Shown: in pieces, positions 28,401 through 36,552 of the stretch
Numbering within the stretch: the first letter of the stretch is position 1
How the letters are laid out: each line of letters opens with the position of its first letter
Source of the DNA: Sphingobacterium tabacisoli
GTDB lineage: Bacteria > Bacteroidota > Bacteroidia > Sphingobacteriales > Sphingobacteriaceae
Assembly (NCBI RefSeq): GCF_017908035.1
Contig: NZ_JAEQMU010000009.1
Span: 1-64,000, forward strand
Direction of reading: 5' to 3'
Length of the DNA stretch: 64,000 nt
Translations under genes and position numbers: made by a program
Notes under the pieces: generated by a model
What the model saw: the letters and a program-made list of their open reading frames with translations, nothing else
Databases searched by the model: none
What the model was told of the DNA's origin: nothing

Positions 28401-28821
28401 CCAATATTTTGGCGACAAGCTGTTGCATAGCTGTTTGCGTCACCCTACCCGGACTCGTTCCGCTTTTTTTCCGAATAATAACAACCTTATTATCCAGTAC
28501 ATAGTCGAACCCTTGATTTCCTAAACAAAGATCTAATACCTCTGTCAGTCCGACAGCAGATACATCCAGCGTAATGGGAGGCAATGCTTTCACCTGCTCA
28601 GAGTTGTACATAAAATCATATTGGGTCTGTTTTTGCACCAGATCAAGAACCTCTTTAAGGCTCGCATTTTTAGCCTTAAGGGTGACCTTTTGTGCATAAA
28701 CAGAGGCACTGACCTGCACAAGCATCAGTAGCCAGATCCCGATGACCAGTTTCATCATGAGAATACACTTCTTTAAACGGGACAAATAAATGTCCACGTT
28801 ATAGATTAATAATTTATACAT
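25420..28821 (-). CDS. susC-like: SusC/RagA TonB-linked outer-membrane protein with STN domain (cluster B)
   Basis: This 1133-residue TonB-dependent transporter has, in order: a signal sequence ending near SASVYAQ; an STN domain (about 50-112, ASLKEVLDLVQKQTQYDFMY); a carboxypeptidase-regulatory-like domain (about 137-210); a plug (around ASNGVVVIETI); and a barrel ending SANFQ. The N-terminus MYKLL and the STN domain closely match the cluster A protein. STN plus upstream fecR and sigma genes imply that loaded transporter induces its own operon. The 142-bp gap to fecR holds a conserved hairpin and an antisense promoter box. Confidence 0.93.
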   Translation of the reverse strand: MYKLLIYNVDIYLSRLKKCILMMKLVIGIWLLMLVQVSASVYAQKVTLKAKNASLKEVLDLVQKQTQYDFMYNSEQVKALPPITLDVSAVGLTEVLDLCLGNQGFDYVLDNKVVIIRKKSGTSPGRVTQTAMQQLVAKILDEKGAPVKGASVRLKSNQTWAVATREDGTFDISGNLVNETFIVSYLGYESKEFKVTKSQGLTIITLKRQEHKVEEVIITGMMERRKETFTGATSSFKGEELKAISNTNVLQSLKTLDPSFLIMENNLAGGNPNALPTIELRGQSSISTEGLRDEFSSDPNQPLFILDGFETSLKTIVDLDINRIASVTLLKDAASTAAYGSRASNGVVVIETIRPKAGELIFNYTTDGNIQFPDLSGYNMMNATEKIEFERLSGRFTRHYRNDSWEKQEKLDSLYSFYQKELARGVNTYWLNEPLQTSFSQRHSLMVSGGENALTYSVGGDYKYYNGVMKGSGGKNWGARLNLGYRAGKVNIINQLYVSGFESEESPYGEFSTWVNTNPYYEKKDASERYLAELKQYDTKETTYIRNPLYATTLANFDRAKNFDLTNNFKAIYQLNNALRLESSIQVKKFNTKSERFLSPLDLSFDKTAILERGTLRSRNRESFGYTANVGAQYGETFGKHLVNGVLRFEVSDLDNTSAGFLAVGFPTNSNGNPRFAYGYAPNGRPEASSSVSRRNSIVSSFNYSYDRRYNADLSLTYDGSTSFGTNNVYSPFFSAGLSWNLNQEEFLKEATWVDLLRLRANIGITGNQSFASYTSISTYDYYKDYNYSGQGLYLSSLGNPNLQWQSTRQTSVGLDANLFNNRVSVQVNAYRKFTDPLVVGITLPPSTALSNYPINAGALTVDGLELITRYSPIYRPSERVVWTLGLTSSTVKQTYSGFGNVLETLNRSLRDSRTLMKYRDGGSPNDIWAVPSLGIDPATGNEVFRKKDGSYTFQYDWEDEVVAANSAPKFQGILSSNFSFKGFTMGVNFRYILNQGAFNSALFNKVENINWSDMVNSNQDRRALYSRWKEMGDIAEFRKIQLNDWDESTSNVDQSTQPSSRFVQKEYTLSLESASVGYELRNRAWMQSARLSNLRFTGYVNEIFRLSTVKRERGISYPFARTVSFSLSANFQ

Positions 28822-28826
28822 TTGAA

Positions 28827-28920
28827 ATGTGTAGTTAAATAATTAGAATTAGTTACTATTAGGTATAATCAACTGATTTTCTACATGTATAGCGGGAGTG
28901 TTGCTGCACTTCCGCTTTTT
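28827..28920 (+). ncRNA. Predicted antisense RNA opposite the susC leader (cluster B)
   Basis: TACATTTG (28817-28824, + strand) overlaps the susC start codon. A stem at 28891-28900/28907-28916 with one non-standard pair is followed by five T residues (28916-28920). The expected transcript is about 94 nt, complementary to the susC leader. The layout is the same as in clusters A and D. A -33 element is not evident. Confidence 0.4.
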
Positions 28921-28963
28921 ATTCAGTTTGTTCATTATTGCATGCTTAGGTTCCATTTACCCT

Positions 28964-30112
28964 TTACTCCACAACGATCCTCCTTTCTTTAATAGTGAAT
29001 TTCAGGGTCGATATCATTTCAAGTTTAGTCAACAGTTCGCCCAAACTACGTGTCCGTGCCAAACTAGCTGTCACCTTTTCTTTTGATTTTTTACGCCACT
29101 CTACTCCATCGACATCATACCAGTTGACCAGCTCTTCTACCACTTCCTCTATTGGCCGATCCACAAAGCTGAAGTATCCATTTTTCCAAGCTACGACAGT
29201 GCGTACGTCGACCTTCTTTTTTTGTAGATCAGCCACGCCTTGTTTCACGTAGGCCTGTTCGCCTGGCGACAGAATCAACTTAGATCCGTCATTTCTTACC
29301 GACACACTTCCTTCTATCAAAGTTGTTGCCGCTGTTTTCTCCCTGTTTACGGTCTGTATATTGAACGAAGTACCCAATACCTCCACCACAGCGCCTTCTA
29401 TCTGCACACGGAATGGTCGTTGCTTATTGTGTGCCACTTCAAAATAGCCTTCACCCATTAACCGGACTTCTCGTTTTCCATTCCCTTCGTAGTAAGACGA
29501 TACTTCTAGCTTAGATCTGGCATTAAGCCATATTTTTGTGCCATCTGACAGAATAACTTGGTTGGACACCCCTTTAGGCGTAGAGAAAGATAAAAATTCT
29601 TCCTTTGTACCTGGCTGAGCCAGCACATCAAAACGGTACACTCCTTCACCTATTCGCTGTACAGCGACATCTTTTGTTTCCAATCTGTCTAGCGAATCAT
29701 TGACGACAAACACAGAGCCATCGCCCAGTTTGACCAAAGCCTTATCATCAGGCAAAGTGATATCCACTGGAGTGACCGCTAGGTCTGTCGTAGGCTCCTC
29801 CTTCCAGAAATCCAATTTCATAAGGCCAACAGATACGATTCCAGCAATCAAGACCGCGGCGGCATAACGCACCCAAGCAAGCCGACGCGTACTGCGAGGT
29901 TGCTCCTTACCGACACGCTCTTCAATCCGCTCAAACACAACGTCCCTTGCATAATGGATTCCCATGTCGACCTCTATCGTTTCGTCGATAACCCTGTTGA
30001 CCTCTTCTTCACTCAAAGACAACAACAACTCCTCAAATACAATACGCTCTTCGGGCAGAAGAGTTCCTGCATTATACTTTACCCATAATTCTTTAAACCT
30101 TGCTGTACCCAA
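28964..30112 (-). CDS. FecR-family anti-sigma factor (cluster B)
   Basis: This 382-residue anti-sigma factor is the same length as the cluster A paralog. The cytoplasmic sigma-binding region is at 1-80, the membrane span at about 84-100, the periplasmic FecR domain starts around residue 113, and a DUF4974-like C-terminus ends ERRIVVE. Residues 115-197 are 78/83 identical to cluster A residues 116-198, while the DNA there differs at many third positions. It lies 85 bp behind its sigma gene and should be released by contact with the cluster B SusC. Confidence 0.93.
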   Translation of the reverse strand: MGTARFKELWVKYNAGTLLPEERIVFEELLLSLSEEEVNRVIDETIEVDMGIHYARDVVFERIEERVGKEQPRSTRRLAWVRYAAAVLIAGIVSVGLMKLDFWKEEPTTDLAVTPVDITLPDDKALVKLGDGSVFVVNDSLDRLETKDVAVQRIGEGVYRFDVLAQPGTKEEFLSFSTPKGVSNQVILSDGTKIWLNARSKLEVSSYYEGNGKREVRLMGEGYFEVAHNKQRPFRVQIEGAVVEVLGTSFNIQTVNREKTAATTLIEGSVSVRNDGSKLILSPGEQAYVKQGVADLQKKKVDVRTVVAWKNGYFSFVDRPIEEVVEELVNWYDVDGVEWRKKSKEKVTASLARTRSLGELLTKLEMISTLKFTIKERRIVVE

Positions 30113-30197
30113 AATTCAGATTGCTTTTATTAGAAGAACACCGCAAAAAGAGAGCATAACTACTCCATGCTATTTTTTTTTGCAGAAAAAAGAAAAC

Positions 30198-30776
30198 TTA
30201 GAAGAAAAAAGTCACAAAAGCCATATAGAGATCTCCATTCTTCCCTTTAAGCTTCGCTTTTAGTTGCTTTAAGGCTCGGGTGATATGGTTATTGACCGTA
30301 TTTGGAGAAATCCCTAACCTTTCGGCGATCTGTTGGTGCGTCAACCCTTCATTTCGGCTCATTTCTATAACCTGTCGCTGTTTTTCGGGCAAATCAGCGA
30401 TAGTCAAATTCAACAGATTGACTAACTCCTGATAAAAAATACGTTCTTCAAAAGAGTCAGCTATACCCGTAACCTGCTCCGCCAGGCCATCATGCGCTGC
30501 CTTTGCTCGCTTTATAGACCTTAATTTATTAATACTGAGACGCTTGGCAACCACATACAGAAAAACCCATAAGTTACCTTCCGTATCGATCTTATCACGG
30601 TGTAGCCACAGCCTTGTAAAAACTTCCTGCACCACCTCTTCAGCCAGAAACTGCTCCTTAGTAATCTGAACAGCGACACTATACACCCCTCCCCCCAGTT
30701 TATCATACACCGTCTTGAACGCCAGTCTGTTCCCAGCGATGAGGTCTTGTACAGTATCACGATCCACTAAATGCAT
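30198..30776 (-). CDS. ECF RNA polymerase sigma factor (cluster B)
   Basis: This 192-residue ECF sigma factor is paralogous to the one at 19501-20085. It has region 2 (FLAEEVVQEVFTRLWLHRD) and region 4 (LPEKQRQVIEMSRNEGLTHQQIAERLGISPNTVNNHITRAL). It should control the cluster B susC promoter under FecR. A perfect -7 box, TACTTTTG on the - strand, lies at 30816-30823, about 40 bp before the ATG. The cluster C terminator just beyond it shows that transcription starts anew here. Confidence 0.95.
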   Translation of the reverse strand: MHLVDRDTVQDLIAGNRLAFKTVYDKLGGGVYSVAVQITKEQFLAEEVVQEVFTRLWLHRDKIDTEGNLWVFLYVVAKRLSINKLRSIKRAKAAHDGLAEQVTGIADSFEERIFYQELVNLLNLTIADLPEKQRQVIEMSRNEGLTHQQIAERLGISPNTVNNHITRALKQLKAKLKGKNGDLYMAFVTFFF

Positions 30777-30815
30777 TCGAGAAAAAAACTTAAGGGTAAG
30801 TATCTGTTAGTTACG

Positions 30816-30823
30816 CAAAAGTA
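30816..30823 (-). promoter_or_regulatory. -7 box of the cluster B sigma gene
   Basis: The - strand reads TACTTTTG, matching TAnnTTTG exactly, 39 bp upstream of the start codon. No convincing -33 element is seen at the usual spacing. Confidence 0.5.
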
Positions 30824-30862
30824 CAATATTATTTCAATTCTACCGCTATAGAGGGGCACAAC

Positions 30863-30903
30863 AAAAAAGGGATAACAAAAACCCAAAAGGTTTTCGTTAT
30901 CCC
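30863..30903 (-). terminator. Terminator of cluster C operon
   Basis: The stem 30869-30883/30889-30903 has one mismatch and a 5-nt loop. On the - strand it is followed by six T residues (complement of 30863-30868). It lies 51 bp after the last gene of cluster C. Confidence 0.85.
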
Positions 30904-30954
30904 TATATTAACAGGAACGTATCCCCTTAAAAATCTATAGGCTATAACCGCTTA

Positions 30955-32082
30955 CTACTTAACAAACATCCCTCTCGGATTATTGACTCCCGACAGCACG
31001 GTTTCGATTTCTGTACCGTCTAGATTTGCTTTCTTGATAATTCCATTGTTGGTCTCCGCCCAATATATTTTATTAGCAGTGTGATCTACCGTCATACCTG
31101 AGCCCCCTCTGTTACCAGAGAATGTCGCAATTTTGACCACTCCTGAGCCATTAAGCTCTGCTCGCATAAGTCCTCCTGCATTCCGATCATCATAATAGAT
31201 CTTCTCATTGATCTCATCGACATACATACCATATCCATAAGCTCCTGCGATGAGTATACTTCCTCCTGTTCCATCAGCTTTCGCTACATGCAGATTTTCT
31301 TCATTCACATCATAGTAGTAGATAAATCCAGTTTTGCTGTTAAAACCAATCGCCCGCATTGATCCCCCCACTACTTTGATAAACTCCTTCTCATATCCGC
31401 TACCATCCAGATTCGCGCGAGATACATTTGTACCATCCGCTATATACATCTTATTATCAGCAAGATTGACCGCCACCCCATAAGGAGCACCTAATCCCGA
31501 AAGAAGCTCTTCCACATTGCTGCCATCAGCATTCATACGCCACACCTTGCCGGATCCTGAGTTTTGGAAATCACAGTAGTAAATTTTTTCATTTACCGCA
31601 TCGTAGGCCATTCCGTGTCCCTCTTTACCCGTCATGCTGATTACGGTTTCAGCTGCCGAGCCCGGCACAAGCGACACCTTACGTATTAACTTGCTTCCAT
31701 ACTCTATAAAAAAGAGCTCCTTATCCGTATCAATTACCGCATCCGGATCAATTACAGCCAAGTCAACCGAATAGTTCCCCGTTCCTCCTGCCCCTACAGC
31801 TTTCAACTTAACAGTATATACGCCCGGAGCCGTATACGTCTTTAAAGGCGCTTTCTCCTTGGAGCTCGTTCCGTCACCAAAATCCCAGAGATAAGTTTCC
31901 GCACTCTCGGAGCCATTAGCAAACTCAATAGCCTCGTTAATTTTAAATTCTGTTCCCTTGACCATAAAAAAGCTTTTCACCGGCTCGCCTAGATCGTCAA
32001 AGTTGTATTTATTGTCTTTACAGCCTACCATTGCGATCAACACAATCAACAGTGTAGGCAACACTCTTTTCAACATGTTCAT
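30955..32082 (-). CDS. PKD-domain and YWTD-propeller lipoprotein (cluster C)
   Basis: This 375-residue lipoprotein has its lipobox at Cys21 (AMVGCKDNK). A PKD domain occupies about 35-112 (YLWDFGDGTSSKEKAPLKTYTAPGVYTVKL). It is followed by a beta propeller of LDL-receptor class-B type repeats, seen as NEKIYYCD, DNKMYIAD, TGFIYYYD, NEKIYYDD and ANKIYWAE. These parts bind ligands and rarely catalyse. As the last gene of a SusCD operon it takes the place of a surface binding protein, and the KDN after the cysteine fits surface display. Here it accompanies two S51 hydrolases and an isoaspartyl peptidase, so it may hold the polyamide substrate. Confidence 0.88.
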   Translation of the reverse strand: MNMLKRVLPTLLIVLIAMVGCKDNKYNFDDLGEPVKSFFMVKGTEFKINEAIEFANGSESAETYLWDFGDGTSSKEKAPLKTYTAPGVYTVKLKAVGAGGTGNYSVDLAVIDPDAVIDTDKELFFIEYGSKLIRKVSLVPGSAAETVISMTGKEGHGMAYDAVNEKIYYCDFQNSGSGKVWRMNADGSNVEELLSGLGAPYGVAVNLADNKMYIADGTNVSRANLDGSGYEKEFIKVVGGSMRAIGFNSKTGFIYYYDVNEENLHVAKADGTGGSILIAGAYGYGMYVDEINEKIYYDDRNAGGLMRAELNGSGVVKIATFSGNRGGSGMTVDHTANKIYWAETNNGIIKKANLDGTEIETVLSGVNNPRGMFVK

Positions 32083-32119
32083 AATATTTAAGTTATATTA
32101 TTAGTTCAACCGTGATATC

Positions 32120-32956
32120 CTATCTTATATTAAAGCTCTGTCCCTCTGAAAAAAGAGAGAATGTTGCGTTTTCAAAAGAAACCTTATCCTTACCGAACAC
32201 TTTCAATTTTTTAGGAGCCGACACCACTACCACCTGACTATCTCCTGCCACAGTCGCTTTTTTTCCCTTCACAATAATCGCAGTCCCTTCATCTATCCCG
32301 ATCAACATCTTGTCCGGATGATCAGCCAAAACACTCAGTAACCGGTTATAACGGCTTCTTATGATAAAATGTTGATCAATAATGGCATCCGTCAGATAAC
32401 CCATTCCTTGAGCCGTCTCTGCATTATTTTTTCTCACCTCTTTAAAACTTCCCCCCGCTTTCTCCTCTCCGGTAAACATAATCGCAGACATTACTGCCGC
32501 ACCGGCACTTGTTCCCGAGATCGTCGCTCCCTGCGCATGGGCTTTATGCAATGCATCATAGAGCTTCGTTCCTTTGACCACATTCATAAACTTATTCTGG
32601 TCTCCCCCGGTTATATAGATCAGACGTGCATGTGCTACTGAATCAATCCAAGACTGCTTTTCATTCGCTTCTTCCCGGGTAAAGTTAAAACTCGCTATTG
32701 CATTGTCGCAATGCTGCAAGAGCTGTCCACTGATAAACTCGACAGACTCCTCCGGTATACTTGTCGCCATAGGCAGCACGACAATATAATCTGAAGTCCG
32801 AAGATTCGCTGTCCTGACCAGGGTATTCACCAAGGCGTCCGAACGGTCGCCCCCTCCAATAATAAAAAGACTACCCTTTGATTGTCCAAGCGTGAAGCCT
32901 GCCATGCACACAAAAGCAATCAATACTAAATATTTAACTACAAAACCTCTTTCCAT
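32120..32956 (-). CDS. Cyanophycinase-like S51 serine hydrolase, periplasmic (cluster C)
   Basis: This 278-residue exported enzyme of peptidase family S51 (cyanophycinase/peptidase E) has a signal peptide of about 24 residues (FTLGQ) without a lipobox, so it is probably soluble in the periplasm. Family motifs are complete: GGGDRS (34-39), TGGDQ (116-120), the nucleophile elbow GTSAGA with Ser150, DQHF with His196 and the following RSRYNRL, and GIDEGTA with Glu223. Cyanophycinases cut the beta-Asp-linked polymer to beta-Asp-Arg, while peptidase E cuts Asp-X dipeptides. The stop overlaps the isoaspartyl peptidase gene by one base, so they are translated together. Confidence 0.88.
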   Translation of the reverse strand: MERGFVVKYLVLIAFVCMAGFTLGQSKGSLFIIGGGDRSDALVNTLVRTANLRTSDYIVVLPMATSIPEESVEFISGQLLQHCDNAIASFNFTREEANEKQSWIDSVAHARLIYITGGDQNKFMNVVKGTKLYDALHKAHAQGATISGTSAGAAVMSAIMFTGEEKAGGSFKEVRKNNAETAQGMGYLTDAIIDQHFIIRSRYNRLLSVLADHPDKMLIGIDEGTAIIVKGKKATVAGDSQVVVVSAPKKLKVFGKDKVSFENATFSLFSEGQSFNIR

Positions 32957-34005
32957 TACTTATAGATATAAACTGAAATTTTACCATTTTCATCCACCGT
33001 GCCACGATACATACCCGAGGTATTAAATGTCATAGCCACCTTACCCGTTTTATCCAAGCCAATGATTCCTCCATCACCCCCCATCTTTCCAATCTCATCG
33101 ATTACCTGTTTCGTCGCTTGTTCGAGAGACAATTTCTTCAATTCGATCAGTGCAGACACCCTATTGGCTGCCACTTCTCGAATATAATACTCGCCCCAGC
33201 CCGTACTAGATATCCCGGCCGTCAGGTTATTACAATAGGTTCCCGCACCAATAATCGGCGAATCGCCCACACGACCATATTTCTTATTGGTCATACCACC
33301 AGTAGAGGTTCCCGCAGCGAGGTTTCCTTCCTTATCCAAGGCAACAGCGCCTACTGTACCGAATTTTTTATCGGCTTCCGCAACACCCGAGATCCGGCTC
33401 TTACGTATATCCACATCATTAAAAGCTGCACGTCCGGTCTCTTCCTCCCGTTTGGTCCGTTGCAATTGATCCCAGCGCTCCTGGGTAAAGAAATAAGAAG
33501 CCGGCACCGTATCACAGCCATTAGCGGCAGCAAAGAATTCTGCCCCCTTTCCGACCATCATCACATGTTCCGATTTATCCATCACCGCTCTTGCTGCATT
33601 GATGGGGTTTTTTATATTCGTAATACCAGCTACCGCACCCGCTTTTAGCGTCTTACCATCCATAATCGAGGCATCCAATTCATTCTTGCCCTCATTGGTA
33701 AATACAGCCCCTTTCCCCGCATTAAAGAGCGGTGAATTTTCCATCACATTAACAGCTGCCTGCACCGCATCCATAGAAGATTTACCTTCCTTTAAGAGGT
33801 CATAGCCGCTTTGGAGCGCCTCCGTCAGCGCAGCCGTATAGGCGGCTTCCTTTTCCGGTGTCATATGCTGTTTTTCGATTGTACCTGCCCCACCATGAAT
33901 CACCATTATATACTTGGCCTCATCGATCTTCACTGCCTGATTTGTGCAGGATAATACGGTACTAGCCATCCCGACCAAACAAAAAACTCTAAAAATATTC
34001 TTCAT
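32956..34005 (-). CDS. Isoaspartyl peptidase / type 2 L-asparaginase (cluster C)
   Basis: This 349-residue Ntn-hydrolase of the plant-type asparaginase family splits isoaspartyl (beta-Asp) dipeptides and asparagine. The family start HGGAG is at 37-41, and the autocleavage site is GTVG with Thr217 as the nucleophile of the beta chain. GTSTGGM (232-238), GDSPIIGAGTY (247-257) and the glycine-rich GGDGGIIGLD (309-318) are all present. The N-terminus is a lipoprotein signal with Cys20 (STVLSCTNQ), so the enzyme is held in the periplasm at a membrane. Flanked by two cyanophycinase-like genes it would finish the breakdown of beta-Asp dipeptides to free amino acids. Confidence 0.93.
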   Translation of the reverse strand: MKNIFRVFCLVGMASTVLSCTNQAVKIDEAKYIMVIHGGAGTIEKQHMTPEKEAAYTAALTEALQSGYDLLKEGKSSMDAVQAAVNVMENSPLFNAGKGAVFTNEGKNELDASIMDGKTLKAGAVAGITNIKNPINAARAVMDKSEHVMMVGKGAEFFAAANGCDTVPASYFFTQERWDQLQRTKREEETGRAAFNDVDIRKSRISGVAEADKKFGTVGAVALDKEGNLAAGTSTGGMTNKKYGRVGDSPIIGAGTYCNNLTAGISSTGWGEYYIREVAANRVSALIELKKLSLEQATKQVIDEIGKMGGDGGIIGLDKTGKVAMTFNTSGMYRGTVDENGKISVYIYK

Positions 34006-34020
34006 CTCAGATCCTATTAT

Positions 34021-35082
34021 TTAACGAGCCGATTGACTCCAGTTTCCACTTACAACTGACCACCAGTATTTTTCCCAACCGGTTGTACTGGCTGGTTCAA
34101 ATGTGGTCATATTGAATCTATTATTTATTGCTGTCCCAGCTATTGCTACTACTTCTATGGCCTTTCCTCCATTATTCCAGGTCACAGGCTTGCCATCTTC
34201 AAATACCTCTGCTTTCTTACTGCCATCTGTTTTTAAGAAAAAAGCTTTGTTAGCTCCTAGCACTTCCGCCATTCCGTTCGCATCAATACAGACCGCGGTC
34301 TTTTCATCTACCGCAATACCATTAGGTGTTTTATTCCAGTCCTTCATGATACGTCCTAAAAACACGGCAGATCGTCCTTGTCGGCTACGTTGGGTAAAAT
34401 GCTGATCCGTGATTACGTTTTGTAAGAAAGGAGCTTTCAGCAGATCATCTCTTCCTATACTAACTCTTTGCCCGTAAGGATTAATCAACGCATCAGCCGA
34501 TTCCACACCACCTCTTTCTGCACTGAAATAGTAGTTGCCTAGAATAGCCGCACCAGCACTCGTACCTCCAACGGGCACTTTCTTCTCTGTCAGCAGATAA
34601 TTAATAGCCGCCATTGTTTTCGTGCCTTTCCAGTACCCCACATAATCCGCCTGATCCCCACCTGCGATAAACAGCATCTCTGCATTCCGGATGATATGGG
34701 CTACCCCCGCATCGTCAGCTAGTTTGCGCGAGTCTATTTTTAATGTTTCCACCGAGTTGACTGTACCCAACCCCTTAATATAAGCATTATAAGCATCCGC
34801 TCCACTCGATCGAATCACCACCACATCGCCTCCACCACTACGGGCAATCATCCATTTTATTGCTGCATCCACATCAGCTCCTCCTCCCATGATGACGATT
34901 CCAGCTTGCGTTGGCGTTTTCACATCAGCGGTATCTCCGACGATACCTATAGAAGCTGGGCGTGCCACAGGTTTAGTCGGCTTGGGTGCATTCGGATCAA
35001 ATGGATTAGGTGTATTATCCTTCTTACAAGAAGTAAATAGTGCCATTGCACCAAATACAACAAGAAAACCAATGTTTTTCAT
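34021..35082 (-). CDS. Cyanophycinase-like S51 lipoprotein (cluster C)
   Basis: This is a second S51-family hydrolase. I choose the ATG at 35082, giving 353 residues (MKNIGFLVVF...), because it opens a proper lipoprotein signal (ALFTSCKKDN) and follows a GGGGG stretch; an in-frame ATG at 35103 would overlap the SusD gene. Numbering from that upstream ATG, motifs are IMGGGAD (71-77), AGGDQ (147-151), GTSAGA with Ser182, DQHF with His235, and VDEKTA with Glu267. The sequence after the cysteine (KKDN) resembles the Bacteroidota surface-export signal, so this copy probably acts outside the cell and makes the first cuts. It has a C-terminal tail of about 40 residues beyond the catalytic domain. 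Confidence 0.88.
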   Translation of the reverse strand: MKNIGFLVVFGAMALFTSCKKDNTPNPFDPNAPKPTKPVARPASIGIVGDTADVKTPTQAGIVIMGGGADVDAAIKWMIARSGGGDVVVIRSSGADAYNAYIKGLGTVNSVETLKIDSRKLADDAGVAHIIRNAEMLFIAGGDQADYVGYWKGTKTMAAINYLLTEKKVPVGGTSAGAAILGNYYFSAERGGVESADALINPYGQRVSIGRDDLLKAPFLQNVITDQHFTQRSRQGRSAVFLGRIMKDWNKTPNGIAVDEKTAVCIDANGMAEVLGANKAFFLKTDGSKKAEVFEDGKPVTWNNGGKAIEVVAIAGTAINNRFNMTTFEPASTTGWEKYWWSVVSGNWSQSAR

Positions 35083-35092
35083 AATCCCCCTT

Positions 35093-36514
35093 CTATTTAC
35101 CACCGTAATTTGGATTCTGCTCCATACTCTTATTTACCTTTATCTCCTCGGCCGGAATTGGAAAACAATATTGAGCCGCTGTAGGTTCCAATTTTATAGC
35201 CCCTACGGTATTGATCGCATCCTGTGTCGTACGCTCTACAGGAAGACCACGTCGTTTCAGATCAAAAAAACGATGACCTTCAAAAGCGAGTTCTTTAAAC
35301 CTTTCGTTATAAATGGCATTCACCAGGCTTTGTTTATCTACAAAATTCTGAGGTATATAATTGTAAATTCGGGCAGCCCGCAGATCATTGAGGTCTTTAG
35401 CTGCTGCAGAAAGCGCCGCCGCACCATTACCCTTCTCCAACTCAGCCTCGGCACGTATCAGGTACATTTCAGCCGTACGAAAGAGCTTGATGTCAGCCAG
35501 GCCACGATAGCCCGCCTTACCTCCGGTATACTTTTCAACAGCATATTGCGATTTTCCGGTAGGACGGTTCGCATCGTATTTGATATAGCTCGCAAAACGT
35601 ACATCATCATTGCGCTGTACAGTGGTTCCAAATAGATCGATCAGTTTGAAAGATGGAGCATATAGTACAATATCCCCTGTCTCCCGATAAAAAGCAGCAC
35701 CAACCCGGGACTCTCCAATCAAGCGGGGCAATCTCCACACCAGCTCCGCTTGGCTTTCATCCTTCCATATCTTTCCAAAATCATTCTTCGGAGCCAACGG
35801 CTCCTTCGCAATTACTTCTGTTGCAAAACCCGACGCTTCGTCCCATTTTTTGGCATATAACGCTACCCGTGCCTGAATCGCTGATATCGCCGTTTTCGTA
35901 ATCCGGCTATTATCACTAAATCCATCCGGCATGAGCTCTTTTGCCGCCTTCAGATCGGCAAAAATATCATCAAAATTAGACTGTACCGTTGGTCTTGTGG
36001 GATAAATAACTTCATACTTTTTCATATAAGGAACTCCCATCCCGTTGGGCTCATAAGAAGAAGCATAGCCCCTCAGGAGCTCAAAATGACTATAAGCCCG
36101 TAGCGCAAGTAATTCGGCTTGATATTGATTTGACCGATTTTGCTCGCTCGCGGCAATATTCAATTTTGGAATAGCTTCTAATACTAGATTCGCCCTACCA
36201 ACAGGCATATACAAATCATAAAACGGAGAAGTCACGGAACCCGAAGACGAGTCATAGATCCATCGGTGTGAGGAAGTATTGGACACTGTATTTTCTGTCG
36301 GAAGCATCGCTTCATCAGATACGATAGCTACCGCATCGATCCAACCTGAATTAAGCACTGCATAAGCTCCCAAAACGCCCATATTTACATCTTCTAGATT
36401 ACGAAATGCTTTGCTGGCATCAATCTGATCTACAGGAGGGAGATCTAGCTTATTGCAAGACTGTAAAACAGCACCCGTCAGTGCGAGTAAAACAACTATA
36501 TTTTTGATATTCAT
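35093..36514 (-). CDS. susD-like: RagB/SusD family nutrient-binding lipoprotein (cluster C)
   Basis: This 473-residue SusD-type lipoprotein has its lipobox at Cys20 (AVLQSCNKLDLPPVDQID). Family marks are ELLALRAYSHFELLRGYAS (about 133-151), LFRTAEMYLIRAEAELEKG, and the C-terminal NERFKELAFEGHRFFDLKRRGLPVER. It lies 38 bp behind the interrupted SusC and 10 bp ahead of the surface S51 lipoprotein gene. It would capture products of that enzyme; the enzyme set suggests beta-Asp-containing peptides. The frame is intact although its SusC partner carries a stop codon. Confidence 0.93.
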   Translation of the reverse strand: MNIKNIVVLLALTGAVLQSCNKLDLPPVDQIDASKAFRNLEDVNMGVLGAYAVLNSGWIDAVAIVSDEAMLPTENTVSNTSSHRWIYDSSSGSVTSPFYDLYMPVGRANLVLEAIPKLNIAASEQNRSNQYQAELLALRAYSHFELLRGYASSYEPNGMGVPYMKKYEVIYPTRPTVQSNFDDIFADLKAAKELMPDGFSDNSRITKTAISAIQARVALYAKKWDEASGFATEVIAKEPLAPKNDFGKIWKDESQAELVWRLPRLIGESRVGAAFYRETGDIVLYAPSFKLIDLFGTTVQRNDDVRFASYIKYDANRPTGKSQYAVEKYTGGKAGYRGLADIKLFRTAEMYLIRAEAELEKGNGAAALSAAAKDLNDLRAARIYNYIPQNFVDKQSLVNAIYNERFKELAFEGHRFFDLKRRGLPVERTTQDAINTVGAIKLEPTAAQYCFPIPAEEIKVNKSMEQNPNYGGK

Positions 36515-36552
36515 AATTCTCTAAATTATCTCGTGAACTCGTGAAAGTCCGG

